From Oscillospiraceae bacterium (GTDB lineage: Bacteria > Bacillota > Clostridia > Oscillospirales > Acutalibacteraceae), in NCBI GenBank assembly GCA_015065605.1, contig SVPZ01000003.1:28188-92187 (forward strand): 64,000 nucleotides of DNA. Reading direction: 5' to 3'. Below are positions 44,636 through 53,133 of this stretch, in pieces; the first letter of the stretch is position 1; every line of letters begins with the position of its first letter. The notes below the pieces were generated by a model. The model was not told the DNA's origin, ran no database searches, and worked only from the letters and a program-made list of their open reading frames with translations. The position numbers and the translations under genes were made by a program.

Positions 44636-45289
44636 TTAATTTCCAGTCATTTTTTCCTGTTTAACTTTTTTATCTATAACGTGGCGGGAAGCAAGTTCGT
44701 TTTTAATATCGGATACTTCAATTCCCATTTCCACCATCATAACCATTACGTGATACATAAGGTCAGCCACCTCGTAAACGGTTTCAGCCTTATCGTTGGC
44801 TTTACCAGCTATTATTACTTCGGTACATTCTTCGCCGACCTTTTTAAGAATTTTATCTATGCCTTTCTGGAAAAGATAGGTTGTATAAGAACCTTCGGGA
44901 AGGTCCTTTTTTCTGCCCTCAAGCAAAGCGTAAAGACCTTCGGTGGAAAATTCAGTCAGCTCGTCACTCTGCCATACCTCGTTAAAGAAGCATGTATCAT
45001 TGCCCGTATGACAGGCAGGGCCGTCCTTTTTAACCACAACGGTTAAAGCATCTTTATCGCAGTCGGCGGTAATTGATACTATATGCTGGAAGTTTCCGCT
45101 TGTTTCACCCTTTAACCAAAGTTTATTACGGGAACGGCTGTAAAAACAGGTAAGTCCCTTTTCCATAGAAATTTCAAGACTTTCTTTATTCATATAAGCA
45201 AGAGTAAGAACCTTTTTAGAGTCTGCATCAACAACTATAGCAGGAATAAGTCCCTTTTCGTCAAATTTAAGTTCATCTATATTAAGCAT
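44636..45289 (-). CDS. hisIE: Bifunctional phosphoribosyl-AMP cyclohydrolase / phosphoribosyl-ATP pyrophosphatase
   Basis: 217 residues, a HisI-HisE fusion. HisI is at about 1-110 with VVDADSKKVLTLAYMNKESL, FYSRSRNKLWLKGETSGN and the zinc cysteines in DCDKDALTV and GPACHTGNDTCF. HisE is at about 125-215 (YTTYLFQKGIDKILKKVGEE, VYEVADLMYHVMVMM). It catalyses steps 2 and 3 of histidine synthesis. It is the last gene of the his operon and starts two bases after hisF. Confidence 0.96.
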   Translation of the reverse strand: MLNIDELKFDEKGLIPAIVVDADSKKVLTLAYMNKESLEISMEKGLTCFYSRSRNKLWLKGETSGNFQHIVSITADCDKDALTVVVKKDGPACHTGNDTCFFNEVWQSDELTEFSTEGLYALLEGRKKDLPEGSYTTYLFQKGIDKILKKVGEECTEVIIAGKANDKAETVYEVADLMYHVMVMMVEMGIEVSDIKNELASRHVIDKKVKQEKMTGN

Positions 45290-45291
45290 AA

Positions 45292-46050
45292 TTATAACCT
45301 CACAATAATTCCGTTATTATTTAATTCTTTTTTAAGCTCACTGATTTTAACCTCTCCAAAATGGAAAATTGAAGCAGCAAGACCTGCATCTACGTCGGGC
45401 AAGGTTTTAAAAAGGTTTATAAAATGCCCGATATTGCCGGCTCCGCCCGAAGCGATAACGGGAACCTTTACGGCATCACACACAGCGCTCAGCATTTCTA
45501 AATCAAAGCCACCCTTAACGCCGTCGGTATCAATAGAATTTACAACTATTTCACCTGCGCCGTCTGCTACACCGCGTTTAATCCAGTTGATAGCTTCTAT
45601 TCCCGTATCTTCTCTGCCGCCTTTTGCAAAAACGTGGAAAGCGCCGTCAACACGTTTTATATCAACCGAAAGAACAACGCATTGGTCGCCGTACTTTTTA
45701 GCCGCTTCTCCAATTAAAGCGGGATTTCTGATAGCGCCCGAATTTACACTTACCTTATCGGCTCCGCATTTTAAAACTCTGTCAAAATCGTCAAGACTGT
45801 TTATTCCGCCGCCAACGGTAAGAGGAATAAAAATCTGACTTGCGACCTCTTTTAAAATATCGGTAAAGAGCTGTCTGCCCTCAAAAGAAGCCGTAATATC
45901 ATAAAAAACAAGCTCGTCGGCGCCGTTTTCACTATAGTATTTAGCAAGTTCAACGGGAGATGAAACGTCGCTCAGCCCCTTAAAATTAACACCCTTTACC
46001 ACCCTGCCGTTTTTTACGTCCAGACAAGGAATAATTCTTTTGGTAATCAT
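45292..46050 (-). CDS. hisF: Imidazole glycerol phosphate synthase, cyclase subunit HisF
   Basis: 252 residues, a full (beta-alpha)8 barrel. RIIPCLDVKNGRVVKGVNFKG contains catalytic Asp11; ELVFYDITAS, PLTVGGGINSLDD, VVLSVDIKR and VIASGGAGNIGHF mark the phosphate sites. It uses ammonia from HisH to make IGP and AICAR. The ATG overlaps the hisA stop by four bases. The partner hisH is interrupted here, so HisF may have to rely on free ammonia. Confidence 0.97.
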   Translation of the reverse strand: MITKRIIPCLDVKNGRVVKGVNFKGLSDVSSPVELAKYYSENGADELVFYDITASFEGRQLFTDILKEVASQIFIPLTVGGGINSLDDFDRVLKCGADKVSVNSGAIRNPALIGEAAKKYGDQCVVLSVDIKRVDGAFHVFAKGGREDTGIEAINWIKRGVADGAGEIVVNSIDTDGVKGGFDLEMLSAVCDAVKVPVIASGGAGNIGHFINLFKTLPDVDAGLAASIFHFGEVKISELKKELNNNGIIVRL

Positions 46051-46760
46051 TTTGCTTTTTCCACCGCTTCGTTAAGATTAATAGCGCCCGTGTAATAGGC
46101 TTTTCCGATAATAGCGCCGTAAACTCCTATTTTTGCAAGGTTTTCAATATCGCTCATATCGGTAACACCGCCCGAAGCAACTATATTTAAGTCAAGGGTA
46201 TCGTTAAGTTTTTTATATAGTTCTAAATTAGTACCCCTCATAGCTCCGTCACGGGAAATATCGGTGCAGATAATAGTTTTAACGCCTATTTCCTGCATTT
46301 CTTTACAAAACTCAATTCCGTCAAAATTGGATTTTTCAGTCCAACCCTTTATTGCCACAAAGCCGTCTTTAATATCAACACCAACGGCAATTTTTTCTTT
46401 ATAGGTTTTTACCGCTTCCAAAAGAAAGGCTCTGTCATTAACGGCGGCAGTTCCTAAAATTACGCGGTCAACACCTGCATCAATATAGGTTTTAACGGTT
46501 TCCATACTTCTTATACCACCGCCTATTTCGATAAAGGCGTCGGTAATATTTCTTATTCTTTTTACAGTTTCAATATTAGGGGTCGTGCCATCTCTGGCGC
46601 CCTCAAGGTCAACGAGGTGAAGATTGGTTGCTCCGCTTTTTTTAAATTCCAGCGCAACCTCTTCGGGATGCTCGCTATATACCGTCATATTATTATAATC
46701 GCCTTTATAAAGACGAACGGCTTTTCCGCCATATAAATCAATAGCAGGAAAAATTAACAT
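46047..46760 (-). CDS. hisA: ProFAR isomerase HisA
   Basis: 237 residues. LIFPAIDLYGGKAVRLYKGDY (catalytic Asp in AIDL), LHLVDLEGARDG, EIGGGIRSMET and TDISRDGAMRGTNLELY are typical, and the C-terminal IVASGGVTDMSDIE closes the barrel. It opens the ProFAR ring. The frame is open to 46778 but the ATG at 46760 follows GGGGAG. It overlaps the hisH end. Confidence 0.96.
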   Translation of the reverse strand: MLIFPAIDLYGGKAVRLYKGDYNNMTVYSEHPEEVALEFKKSGATNLHLVDLEGARDGTTPNIETVKRIRNITDAFIEIGGGIRSMETVKTYIDAGVDRVILGTAAVNDRAFLLEAVKTYKEKIAVGVDIKDGFVAIKGWTEKSNFDGIEFCKEMQEIGVKTIICTDISRDGAMRGTNLELYKKLNDTLDLNIVASGGVTDMSDIENLAKIGVYGAIIGKAYYTGAINLNEAVEKAK

Positions 46761-46761
46761 A

Positions 46762-47376
46762 TTATTCTCCCCATTCACAAAATGCCTTTAAAATATTAAG
46801 TCCAACTTCCCCACTTTTTTCGGGATGGAACTGACAACCGAAAATAATATCTTTATTCACGGCGGCGGTAAGTTCTTTTCCGTATTCAGCCGTTGCTATA
46901 AGGCTTTCATCACAGCCGTCTGCATAAAAGGAATGAACGAAATAAACGCAATCACCGTTTTTAATATATTTAAAAAGCGGACTTTCTTTGGTAAAATGCA
47001 AAGCATTCCATCCTATATGCGGTATTTTAAGGTTATTGGGAATAGTACCGTTCATTCCTATTACCTCGCCCTTTAAAAGACCGAGTCCCTTATGTTCTCA
47101 GTCCTCATACCTTTTCTCAAAAAGCATCTGCATACCAAGGCATATACCCATAATAGCCTTACCCTTATTAACCTCGTCGATAATTATCTTATCGAGTCCA
47201 AGATTTTTAAGTTTATCGGCGGCATCCTTAAAAGCGCCGACACCGGGAAGGATTAATTTATCTGCTTTACGAATTTCATCAGCATCACCGGTAACTACTA
47301 TATCAGCGCCAAGAGATTTAAAGGAAGAACAAAGTGAAAATAAATTTCCTACTCCGTAATCAATAATCGCTATCAT
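46762..47376 (-). pseudogene. hisH: hisH, imidazole glycerol phosphate synthase glutaminase subunit, with in-frame TGA
   Basis: The 204-codon frame encodes a complete class I glutamine amidotransferase except for a TGA at codon 93 (47098-47100). Upstream lie MIAIIDYGVGNLFSL and the nucleophile motif GICLGMQMLFEKRYED. After the TGA the same frame continues EHKGLGLLKGEVIGMNG, then WNALHFTKESP and the catalytic FHPEKSGEVG. Relatives usually have glycine here, so a single GGA-to-TGA change explains it. The stop separates catalytic Cys from His and Glu, so no glutaminase activity is expected. It is either a real recent nonsense mutation or a sequencing error. The start shares a base with the hisB stop (TGATG). 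Confidence 0.93.
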
Positions 47377-47963
47377 CAGAGGACTCCTTTGGTGGAAGGA
47401 ATTTCATTTGCAAAACGCTCATCTATTTCTACTGCACGACGAAGTGTTCTTGCAACCGCCTTAAATGCGCCCTCGATTATATGATGCGAATTCTTTCCGT
47501 CTTTGCTTATTATATGAAGGGTTATATCTGCATTTCTTACAAAGCTTATAAAAAATTCTTCAATAAGTTCTGTATCAAAGGTTCCTACCTTTTCGGTGGG
47601 AATATCAAGCTTATAGGAAAGGTAGGGTCTGCCCGAAATATCAACTGCAGTTTCAATTAACGCTTCATCCATAGGAAGCAACATAAAACCGTAACGGGTA
47701 ATGCCTTTCATATCGCCTAAAGCCTCTTTAAAAGCTTTACCGAGGCAAATACCCAAATCCTCAGCCAAATGATGATCGTCAACAAAGGTATCGCCCTTTG
47801 CTTTAACATTGAGGTCAAAACCTGAATGACGGGCAAAAAGGGTTAACATATGGGTTAAAAAACCACAGGGAATATTAAGTTCGCTTTCCCCTTTTCCGTC
47901 AAGATTTAAGGAAAGTTCTATTTGCGTTTCAGCGGTATCTCTTTTAATGTCAGCGCTTCTCAT
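47376..47963 (-). CDS. hisB: Imidazoleglycerol-phosphate dehydratase HisB
   Basis: 195 residues, monofunctional (no phosphatase domain). FLTHMLTLFARHSGFDL, VDDHHLAEDLGICLGKAF, the matching RGFMLLPMDEALIETAVDISGRPYL region and KNSHHIIEGAFKAVARTL supply the manganese-binding histidines. It dehydrates IGP to imidazole acetol phosphate. The start overlaps the hisC stop by four bases. Confidence 0.96.
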   Translation of the reverse strand: MRSADIKRDTAETQIELSLNLDGKGESELNIPCGFLTHMLTLFARHSGFDLNVKAKGDTFVDDHHLAEDLGICLGKAFKEALGDMKGITRYGFMLLPMDEALIETAVDISGRPYLSYKLDIPTEKVGTFDTELIEEFFISFVRNADITLHIISKDGKNSHHIIEGAFKAVARTLRRAVEIDERFANEIPSTKGVL

Positions 47964-49027
47964 ATCATTTCCTCCTTTATGTTTTTCACGTTTTCTATAA
48001 ACGTTTCCATTTGATTTAAAGTGCCGATGGTAATACGGTTAAAGTTCTTTATTTTTTCGGTAGAAAAATGACGGATAAGTATTTTTCTTTCTTTAAGTTT
48101 TTTATAAAGTGTTTCGCCGTCTATCCAGTCACACTGTGCAAAAACAAAGTTTGCTTTTGAATCAGTAACGAAAAAGCCAAGTTTTTTAAGCTCGTTTATG
48201 GTATATTCTCTGTTTTCCATAATGCTTTTACATCTGTCAACATAATAGACATTATCATCGATTGCCGCTTTTCCCGCAACAAGAGTCAGTCGGTTGATAT
48301 TATAAGGATTGGTAGAATATTTGATAAGTTCCAAATCCTTTATAATCTCGCTGTTACCGATAGCAAAACCAAGTCTTGCGCCTGCAAGACAACGTGATTT
48401 TGAAAAGGTCATACAAACGAGAAGATTATCGTATTTAGGCACAAGCGTTACTGCGCTTTCACCGCCGAAATCAACGTACGCTTCGTCTATAAGTACCACG
48501 TTATCTTTATTTGTCTTAAGAATCTCTTCAATTTCGCTAAGACTTAAGGTAAGACCTGTAGGAGCGTTAGGATTAGCGATTACTATAAATTTATTTTTAT
48601 TAAGGTAATCCTTATAGTCGATACTAAAATCTTCCTTTAAGGGAATTTGTTCGGATTTTATTCCGTAAAGTTCTGAAAAGACCTTATAGAAACCGTAACT
48701 TATCTCGGGGAATACTGCTTCACCCTTATCACCCGAAAAAGCCATAAAGGAAAAATTAAGAATATCATCACTGCCGTTCGCTACGTAAACGTTTTCACTG
48801 CCTACCCCGTAAAGAGAAGCAATGGAATTTTTAAGGTCTTTAGCGGTAGGGTCGGAATAAAGCCTTAGATTCATAACCTCACCGCTGTTTACGGCGTTAA
48901 TAACGCTTGGAGAAGGCGGAAAAGGCGATTCATTTGTATTAAGCTTTACATATTCTCCATCTCTCGGTTGTTCACCCGGAACGTATGCCTCAAGAGAAGA
49001 ATAGCATTTTTTAAGAAATTTACTCAT
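47960..49027 (-). CDS. hisC: Histidinol-phosphate aminotransferase HisC
   Basis: 355 residues, fold type I PLP enzyme. LNTNESPFPPSPSV (about 33) is the substrate-side motif. NGSDDILNF, NPNAPTGLTLS, VLIDEAYVDFG and TFSKSRCLAGARLGFAIGN (PLP lysine) follow. The frame reaches 49099, but the ATG at 49027 with GGAG upstream gives the family start (MSKFLKKCYSSLEAYVPGEQ). It overlaps the hisD end by 8 bases. Confidence 0.96.
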   Translation of the reverse strand: MSKFLKKCYSSLEAYVPGEQPRDGEYVKLNTNESPFPPSPSVINAVNSGEVMNLRLYSDPTAKDLKNSIASLYGVGSENVYVANGSDDILNFSFMAFSGDKGEAVFPEISYGFYKVFSELYGIKSEQIPLKEDFSIDYKDYLNKNKFIVIANPNAPTGLTLSLSEIEEILKTNKDNVVLIDEAYVDFGGESAVTLVPKYDNLLVCMTFSKSRCLAGARLGFAIGNSEIIKDLELIKYSTNPYNINRLTLVAGKAAIDDNVYYVDRCKSIMENREYTINELKKLGFFVTDSKANFVFAQCDWIDGETLYKKLKERKILIRHFSTEKIKNFNRITIGTLNQMETFIENVKNIKEEMI

Positions 49028-50303
49028 TATTATTCTCCGTACGAATAGTTGCGCTTTTGGCGTGAGCGGTAAGTCCTTCTTTTTCGGCAAAGAAAGCAAC
49101 GTCGTCCGCTACCTTGCTGAGCGCATCCTTTGTATAGTAGGTATATTGTGTCTTTTTAACGAAATCGTCCACAGAAAGAGGACTGGAAAATTTAGCGGTT
49201 CCGCTTGTGGGAAGCGTATGGTTGGGGCCTGCAAAATAGTCCCCCAATGCCTCGGGACAGTATTTGCCCATAAAGATGCTTCCTGCATGGCGGATAGAAT
49301 CAAGATAATCAAAGGGATTATCAACGCAAAGTTCAAGATGCTCGGGAGCAATTTCGTTTGCAATTTCAATTGCGGCGGTAAGGTCACCTGCAACTATAAT
49401 TTTACCGTTATTATCAATAGAAGTTCTTGCAATTTCACTTCTCGGTAATAGCGGAATTTGTTTTTCAAGTTCCTCACTTACCTTTACGGCAAATTCTTCA
49501 CTGTCGGTAACTAAAACTGCGCTTGCCATTTTATCATGTTCTGCCTGAGAAAGAAGGTCAGCCGCAACAAAGGCGGGATTACAGGTATTATCTGCAACCA
49601 CCAAAATTTCGCTCGGACCCGCTATCATATCAATAGATACAAGACCGTAAACCTGTTTTTTCGCTTCGGCAACGAAAGCGTTACCCGGTCCTACGATTTT
49701 ATCGACCTTCGGAATAGACTGTGTACCAAAAGCAAGTGCGGCAATAGCCTGAGCGCCGCCCACCTTAAATATTCTGTCAACACCTGCAACAACTGCGGCG
49801 GCAAGAATTACGGGATTAACTTTACCGTCTGCCATAGGCGGAGTGGTAATACACACCTCTTTTACACCTGCGATTTTAGCAGGAATACTGTCCATAAGAA
49901 CGGTAGAAGGATAAGCGGCGGTACCGCCCGGTACGTAAAGACCTGCTCTGTCAACGGGAATAACCTTTTGACCGACAACCACACCGGAAGTATCGTTAAT
50001 TATAAAACTGTTACGAACCTGACGGGAATGGAATGCGCGGATATTTTCTGCCGCCCTTTTCAGAATTTCAATAAAGCGGTCGTCAACAAGCGCCATAGCC
50101 TCTTGCTTTTCTTCTTCACTTACTTCAAGCACGTTAAGCTTTGCCTTATCGAATTTCTCGCAATACTTAAAAAGTGCTGCATCGCCGTTTTCTTTTACGT
50201 CTGCAATAATCTCACTGACTATTCCCGATACGTCGGTTGCGGCAGTACCTCTGTTAAATATTTCGTCTAAAGATACGTCACCGTATTTTAAAATCTTAAT
50301 CAT
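49020..50303 (-). CDS. hisD: Histidinol dehydrogenase HisD
   Basis: 427 residues. VPGGTAAYPSTVLM (about 125), VGPGNAFVAEAKKQVYG, DMIAGPSEILVVAD, AEHDKMASAVLVT and NHTLPTSGTAKFSSPLSVDDF (zinc-ligand region) are all intact. It oxidises L-histidinol to histidine with two NAD+. The ATG at 50303 (MIKILKYGD) is preferred over the GTG at 50312; both overlap the hisG end region. Confidence 0.97.
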   Translation of the reverse strand: MIKILKYGDVSLDEIFNRGTAATDVSGIVSEIIADVKENGDAALFKYCEKFDKAKLNVLEVSEEEKQEAMALVDDRFIEILKRAAENIRAFHSRQVRNSFIINDTSGVVVGQKVIPVDRAGLYVPGGTAAYPSTVLMDSIPAKIAGVKEVCITTPPMADGKVNPVILAAAVVAGVDRIFKVGGAQAIAALAFGTQSIPKVDKIVGPGNAFVAEAKKQVYGLVSIDMIAGPSEILVVADNTCNPAFVAADLLSQAEHDKMASAVLVTDSEEFAVKVSEELEKQIPLLPRSEIARTSIDNNGKIIVAGDLTAAIEIANEIAPEHLELCVDNPFDYLDSIRHAGSIFMGKYCPEALGDYFAGPNHTLPTSGTAKFSSPLSVDDFVKKTQYTYYTKDALSKVADDVAFFAEKEGLTAHAKSATIRTENNNE

Positions 50304-50304
50304 A

Positions 50305-50928
50305 TTACTCACTCACTTGTTCGCCAAGACTGTGTCTTACAGCCTCGATAGTTTCTTTTTTAAACTGATATGAAGACTTATTTGCAATAAGTCTGGCGCT
50401 AATGGGAATTATTGTTTCGAAGGGAATCAAATCGTTTTCGATTAGTGTTTTTCCCGTTTCGACGATATCAACGATAACGTCGGAAAGTCCTAAAATCGGT
50501 GCAATTTCAATCGAACCGTTAAGATGTATTATATCAATATCTCTGCATTTTTCAGCATAATATTTAGCGGCTATATTAGAAAATTTCGTAGCAACCCTTA
50601 AAGTTCTGTCGGTATTATCTCTGAAATCCTTTTTGGCGGCTACTGCCATACGGCACTTACCTATTTTAAGGTCTAAAAGTTCATATACGTCGGGATTATA
50701 TTCAAGAAGAATATCCTTTCCTGCAACGCCTATATCGGCGGCGCCCCTTTCAACGTAAATAGCAACGTCGGAAGGCTTTACCCAGAAATATCTTACTCCG
50801 ACTTCCTCGTTTTCAAAGATAAGTTTTCGGTTATTTTCCTTTATAGAAGGACAAGGAAAACCTGCCTTTTCAAACATATCATATACTTTTTCACCAAGTC
50901 TTCCCTTTGGAAGAGCAACGTTAATCAT
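50305..50928 (-). CDS. hisG: ATP phosphoribosyltransferase, short form HisG
   Basis: 207 residues, the short form lacking the regulatory C-terminal domain, which therefore needs HisZ. INVALPKGRLGEKVYDMFEKAG, VEYGAADIGVAGKDILLE-like EERGAADIGVAGKDIL and HLNGSIEIAPILGLSDVIVDIVETG are typical. It starts the histidine pathway. The gene overlaps hisZ, whose stop lies inside the leader of hisG. Confidence 0.96.
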   Translation of the reverse strand: MINVALPKGRLGEKVYDMFEKAGFPCPSIKENNRKLIFENEEVGVRYFWVKPSDVAIYVERGAADIGVAGKDILLEYNPDVYELLDLKIGKCRMAVAAKKDFRDNTDRTLRVATKFSNIAAKYYAEKCRDIDIIHLNGSIEIAPILGLSDVIVDIVETGKTLIENDLIPFETIIPISARLIANKSSYQFKKETIEAVRHSLGEQVSE

Positions 50929-52042
50929 TTTCACAAACGGTCACCAATTCCTTTCCGGAAAGCTTAACAACCCTTTTAAAGCGGATATTATCGGGAACGT
51001 TTTTGCAAACTCTGACCGTTTGTCCGTCGTCAGACAGTTTTTTAACTGCATCAAATACCGCATCAATCGAATCGTTTTCCAATAGAACGACGTCAACGTC
51101 AAATTCATTTTCGTGTTCCTTAAATCGTTCAAGAGCATCAAGATAAACTGCAAAACCGATAGCAGAACTCGTTCTGCCCATTTTTCGCATCAGCTTATCA
51201 TACTGACCGCCTGAGCAAACACTTTCGGGAATACCGTTGATATAGCCCTTAAAAACTATACCGCTATAGTATTTCATTCCGTCAACTGAAGAAAAATCTA
51301 TAACCGTTTTTTCTTCAAAACCACGGTTACTTATTACATTTAATATATTTTTGAATTCATCGTATGCTTTTTGACTTTCCTCGCCCTTTTCAAGATTGCC
51401 AAAAGCCTCAATTGCCTGATTAAAGGAAGAAAAGGAATTAGTAAAGGTATTAAGAACCTCAACGGTTTTATCGCTGTATCCGAAATCCTTACAAACTAAG
51501 GCAAGGTCATCCGAATTTTTAGCACAAATAAGGTTGATAATAGTTTCCTTTTTTCCGTCTTCAATACTCAAATCGTCAAGTATGCTTTTCAAAAGTCCGA
51601 TATGAGAAACCGAAAGAACGTAATCGTCATCAATTATGTTAAGGCTGCGTATAGCAAGAAACAGTACCTCGCAAACGTCATAAAGACCTATATCACCTAT
51701 ACATTCAAGACCTGTCTGCATAATTTCTTTGTAATTATGTGAACTGCCCGAAACTCTGTAAACCTTTTCGTCATAATAAACCTTTTGTACCTGACCTTCA
51801 ACGTCCTTACAATTATTAATAATAGAAAGGGTGACGTCAGGTTTGAGCGCAAGAAGCTTACCACGTGTGTCGGTAAAGGTAATTACACTGTCCGAAATAA
51901 GAAAATCCTTATTTTTAACGTATAGGTCATATTCTTCAAATTTGCTCATTTTATATCTGCTGTAACCGAAATCTCTGTAAAGAGAACGAAGTTTAAAAAC
52001 AGATTCTTCATCATACTTAAGTAATGCATTATCAATAATCAT
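50921..52042 (-). CDS. hisZ: ATP phosphoribosyltransferase regulatory subunit HisZ
   Basis: 373 residues related to histidyl-tRNA synthetase catalytic domains but lacking the anticodon domain. LYRDFGYSRYKMSKFEEYDLY, FTDTRGKLLALKPDVTLSI, QTGLECIGDIG and YSGIVFKGYI with CSGGQYDKLM are typical. It activates short HisG and gives histidine feedback. The ATG at 52042 has GGGAGG about 12 bases upstream. It is the first gene of the his operon. Confidence 0.93.
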   Translation of the reverse strand: MIIDNALLKYDEESVFKLRSLYRDFGYSRYKMSKFEEYDLYVKNKDFLISDSVITFTDTRGKLLALKPDVTLSIINNCKDVEGQVQKVYYDEKVYRVSGSSHNYKEIMQTGLECIGDIGLYDVCEVLFLAIRSLNIIDDDYVLSVSHIGLLKSILDDLSIEDGKKETIINLICAKNSDDLALVCKDFGYSDKTVEVLNTFTNSFSSFNQAIEAFGNLEKGEESQKAYDEFKNILNVISNRGFEEKTVIDFSSVDGMKYYSGIVFKGYINGIPESVCSGGQYDKLMRKMGRTSSAIGFAVYLDALERFKEHENEFDVDVVLLENDSIDAVFDAVKKLSDDGQTVRVCKNVPDNIRFKRVVKLSGKELVTVCEND

Positions 52043-52071
52043 TATAAGTATTTGCCTCCCGAGGAAAATTT

Positions 52072-52110
52072 TCACTTCACTAGTCTATCACTTCAGCGTG
52101 GTGAAGTCAA
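52072..52110 (-). promoter_or_regulatory. His operon promoter with overlapping TCACTTCA operator repeats
   Basis: On the minus strand TTGACT (52105-52110), a 17-base spacer and TAGACT (52082-52087) form a good sigma-A promoter. Read on the + strand, TCACTTCA occurs at 52072-52079 (around the start point) and 52088-52095, and an inverted near-copy TGAAGTCA lies at 52102-52109. The last two fill the -10/-35 spacer. The leader is only about 30 bases, so no T-box or attenuator fits. A repressor of histidine genes is inferred; none is identified in this window. Confidence 0.65.
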
Positions 52111-52141
52111 GAGTTTTCTTGCAAAAAAATATATTATTTTT

Positions 52142-52181
52142 AAAAAATTTATTAACCTGCAGGCAAAATCCCGCAGGTTAA
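52142..52181 (-). terminator. Terminator of metY-metA
   Basis: TAACCTGC (52153-52160) pairs with GCAGGTTA (52173-52180), followed in the minus direction by AATAAATTTTTT. It begins a few bases after the metA stop. Confidence 0.8.
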
Positions 52182-52187
52182 AGTATT

Positions 52188-53114
52188 TTAGTTAGATTTT
52201 TTAATCTCATCTATATCATACGGCGTTGTCTGATATACGAAATAGTTAAGCCAGTTAGAATAAAGAAGATGAGCGTGAGAGCGCCATTTTACCTGCGGAC
52301 TTTCTTTTGGATCATCACTCGGATAATAATTTTCGGGAACGTCGATTTTATCGCCTCTCTGCAAATCTCTTACGTACTCATCATTTAAGGTATTAGCGTC
52401 ATATTCCGAATGACCGGTTATAAATACCTGCTTACCGTTTTCGGTAAGTATGGCGTAAATTCCCGCTTTTTCGGAAGATGCTACTATCTTTAATTCTTTT
52501 ACCTTTTCTATATCTTCCCTTTTAATAGTTGTATGACGGGAATGAGGAACGAAAAATCTGTCGTCAAAACCTCTGAGCAGCATTGAGTTTTTATAATCTG
52601 CAGTATGTTCAAACACACCAAACAGTTTTGCGTCAAGCGGATATTTTTTAATTCCGTAATGATAGTAAAGACCTGCCTGAGCGCCCCAACAAATATGAAA
52701 GGTAGAATGAACGTGAGTTTTAGTCCATTCCATTATTTCGCAAAGTTCTTCCCAGTACTCAACCTCTTCAAACTCCATTTTTTCAACGGGTGCTCCGGTA
52801 ATAATCATACCGTCGAAGGTTTTATCCTTAACGTCTTCAAAGGTTTTGTAAAAAGCAAGAAGATGTTCGCTTGAAGTATTTTTAGAATGATAGGTACTGG
52901 TATGAATAAGTTCAAGTTCCACCTGCAACGGAGTATTACCGAGAAGTCTGGATAACTGCGTTTCGGTAGCAATTTTATTAGGCATTAAATTCAGCAATAA
53001 AATTTTTAAAGGACGAATATCCTGAGTTACTGCACGCTGTTCAGACATTACGAAAATATTTTCGTTAAGCAAAGTCTTTACTGCGGGTAGGTCATTGGGT
53101 ATTCTTATTGGCAT
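52188..53114 (-). CDS. metA: Homoserine O-acetyltransferase MetA
   Basis: 308 residues of the MetA/HTS class I glutaminase-like fold. The catalytic cysteine is in [16 protein letters not shown] (about 142), the His-Glu pair in FITGHSEYD (about 235). The acyl-donor loop reads [16 protein letters not shown]. The glutamate after TGAPV matches the residue associated with acetyl-CoA use in Bacillus cereus MetA (glycine in the succinyl-CoA enzyme of E. coli). Acetylation fits the O-acetylhomoserine sulfhydrylase encoded directly upstream. It lies 19 bases after metY. Confidence 0.95.
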   Translation of the reverse strand: MPIRIPNDLPAVKTLLNENIFVMSEQRAVTQDIRPLKILLLNLMPNKIATETQLSRLLGNTPLQVELELIHTSTYHSKNTSSEHLLAFYKTFEDVKDKTFDGMIITGAPVEKMEFEEVEYWEELCEIMEWTKTHVHSTFHICWGAQAGLYYHYGIKKYPLDAKLFGVFEHTADYKNSMLLRGFDDRFFVPHSRHTTIKREDIEKVKELKIVASSEKAGIYAILTENGKQVFITGHSEYDANTLNDEYVRDLQRGDKIDVPENYYPSDDPKESPQVKWRSHAHLLYSNWLNYFVYQTTPYDIDEIKKSN

Positions 53115-53133
53115 ATTTTGTCAACTCTCTCTT

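Noticed and set aside
47098..47100. TGA in hisH read as selenocysteine or tryptophan
   Set aside because: TGA serves as an ordinary stop in several genes here, relatives have glycine at the position, and no SECIS-like hairpin follows.
52043..52110. Histidine T-box leader upstream of hisZ
   Set aside because: The leader is about 30 bases and lacks the T-box sequence and terminator.
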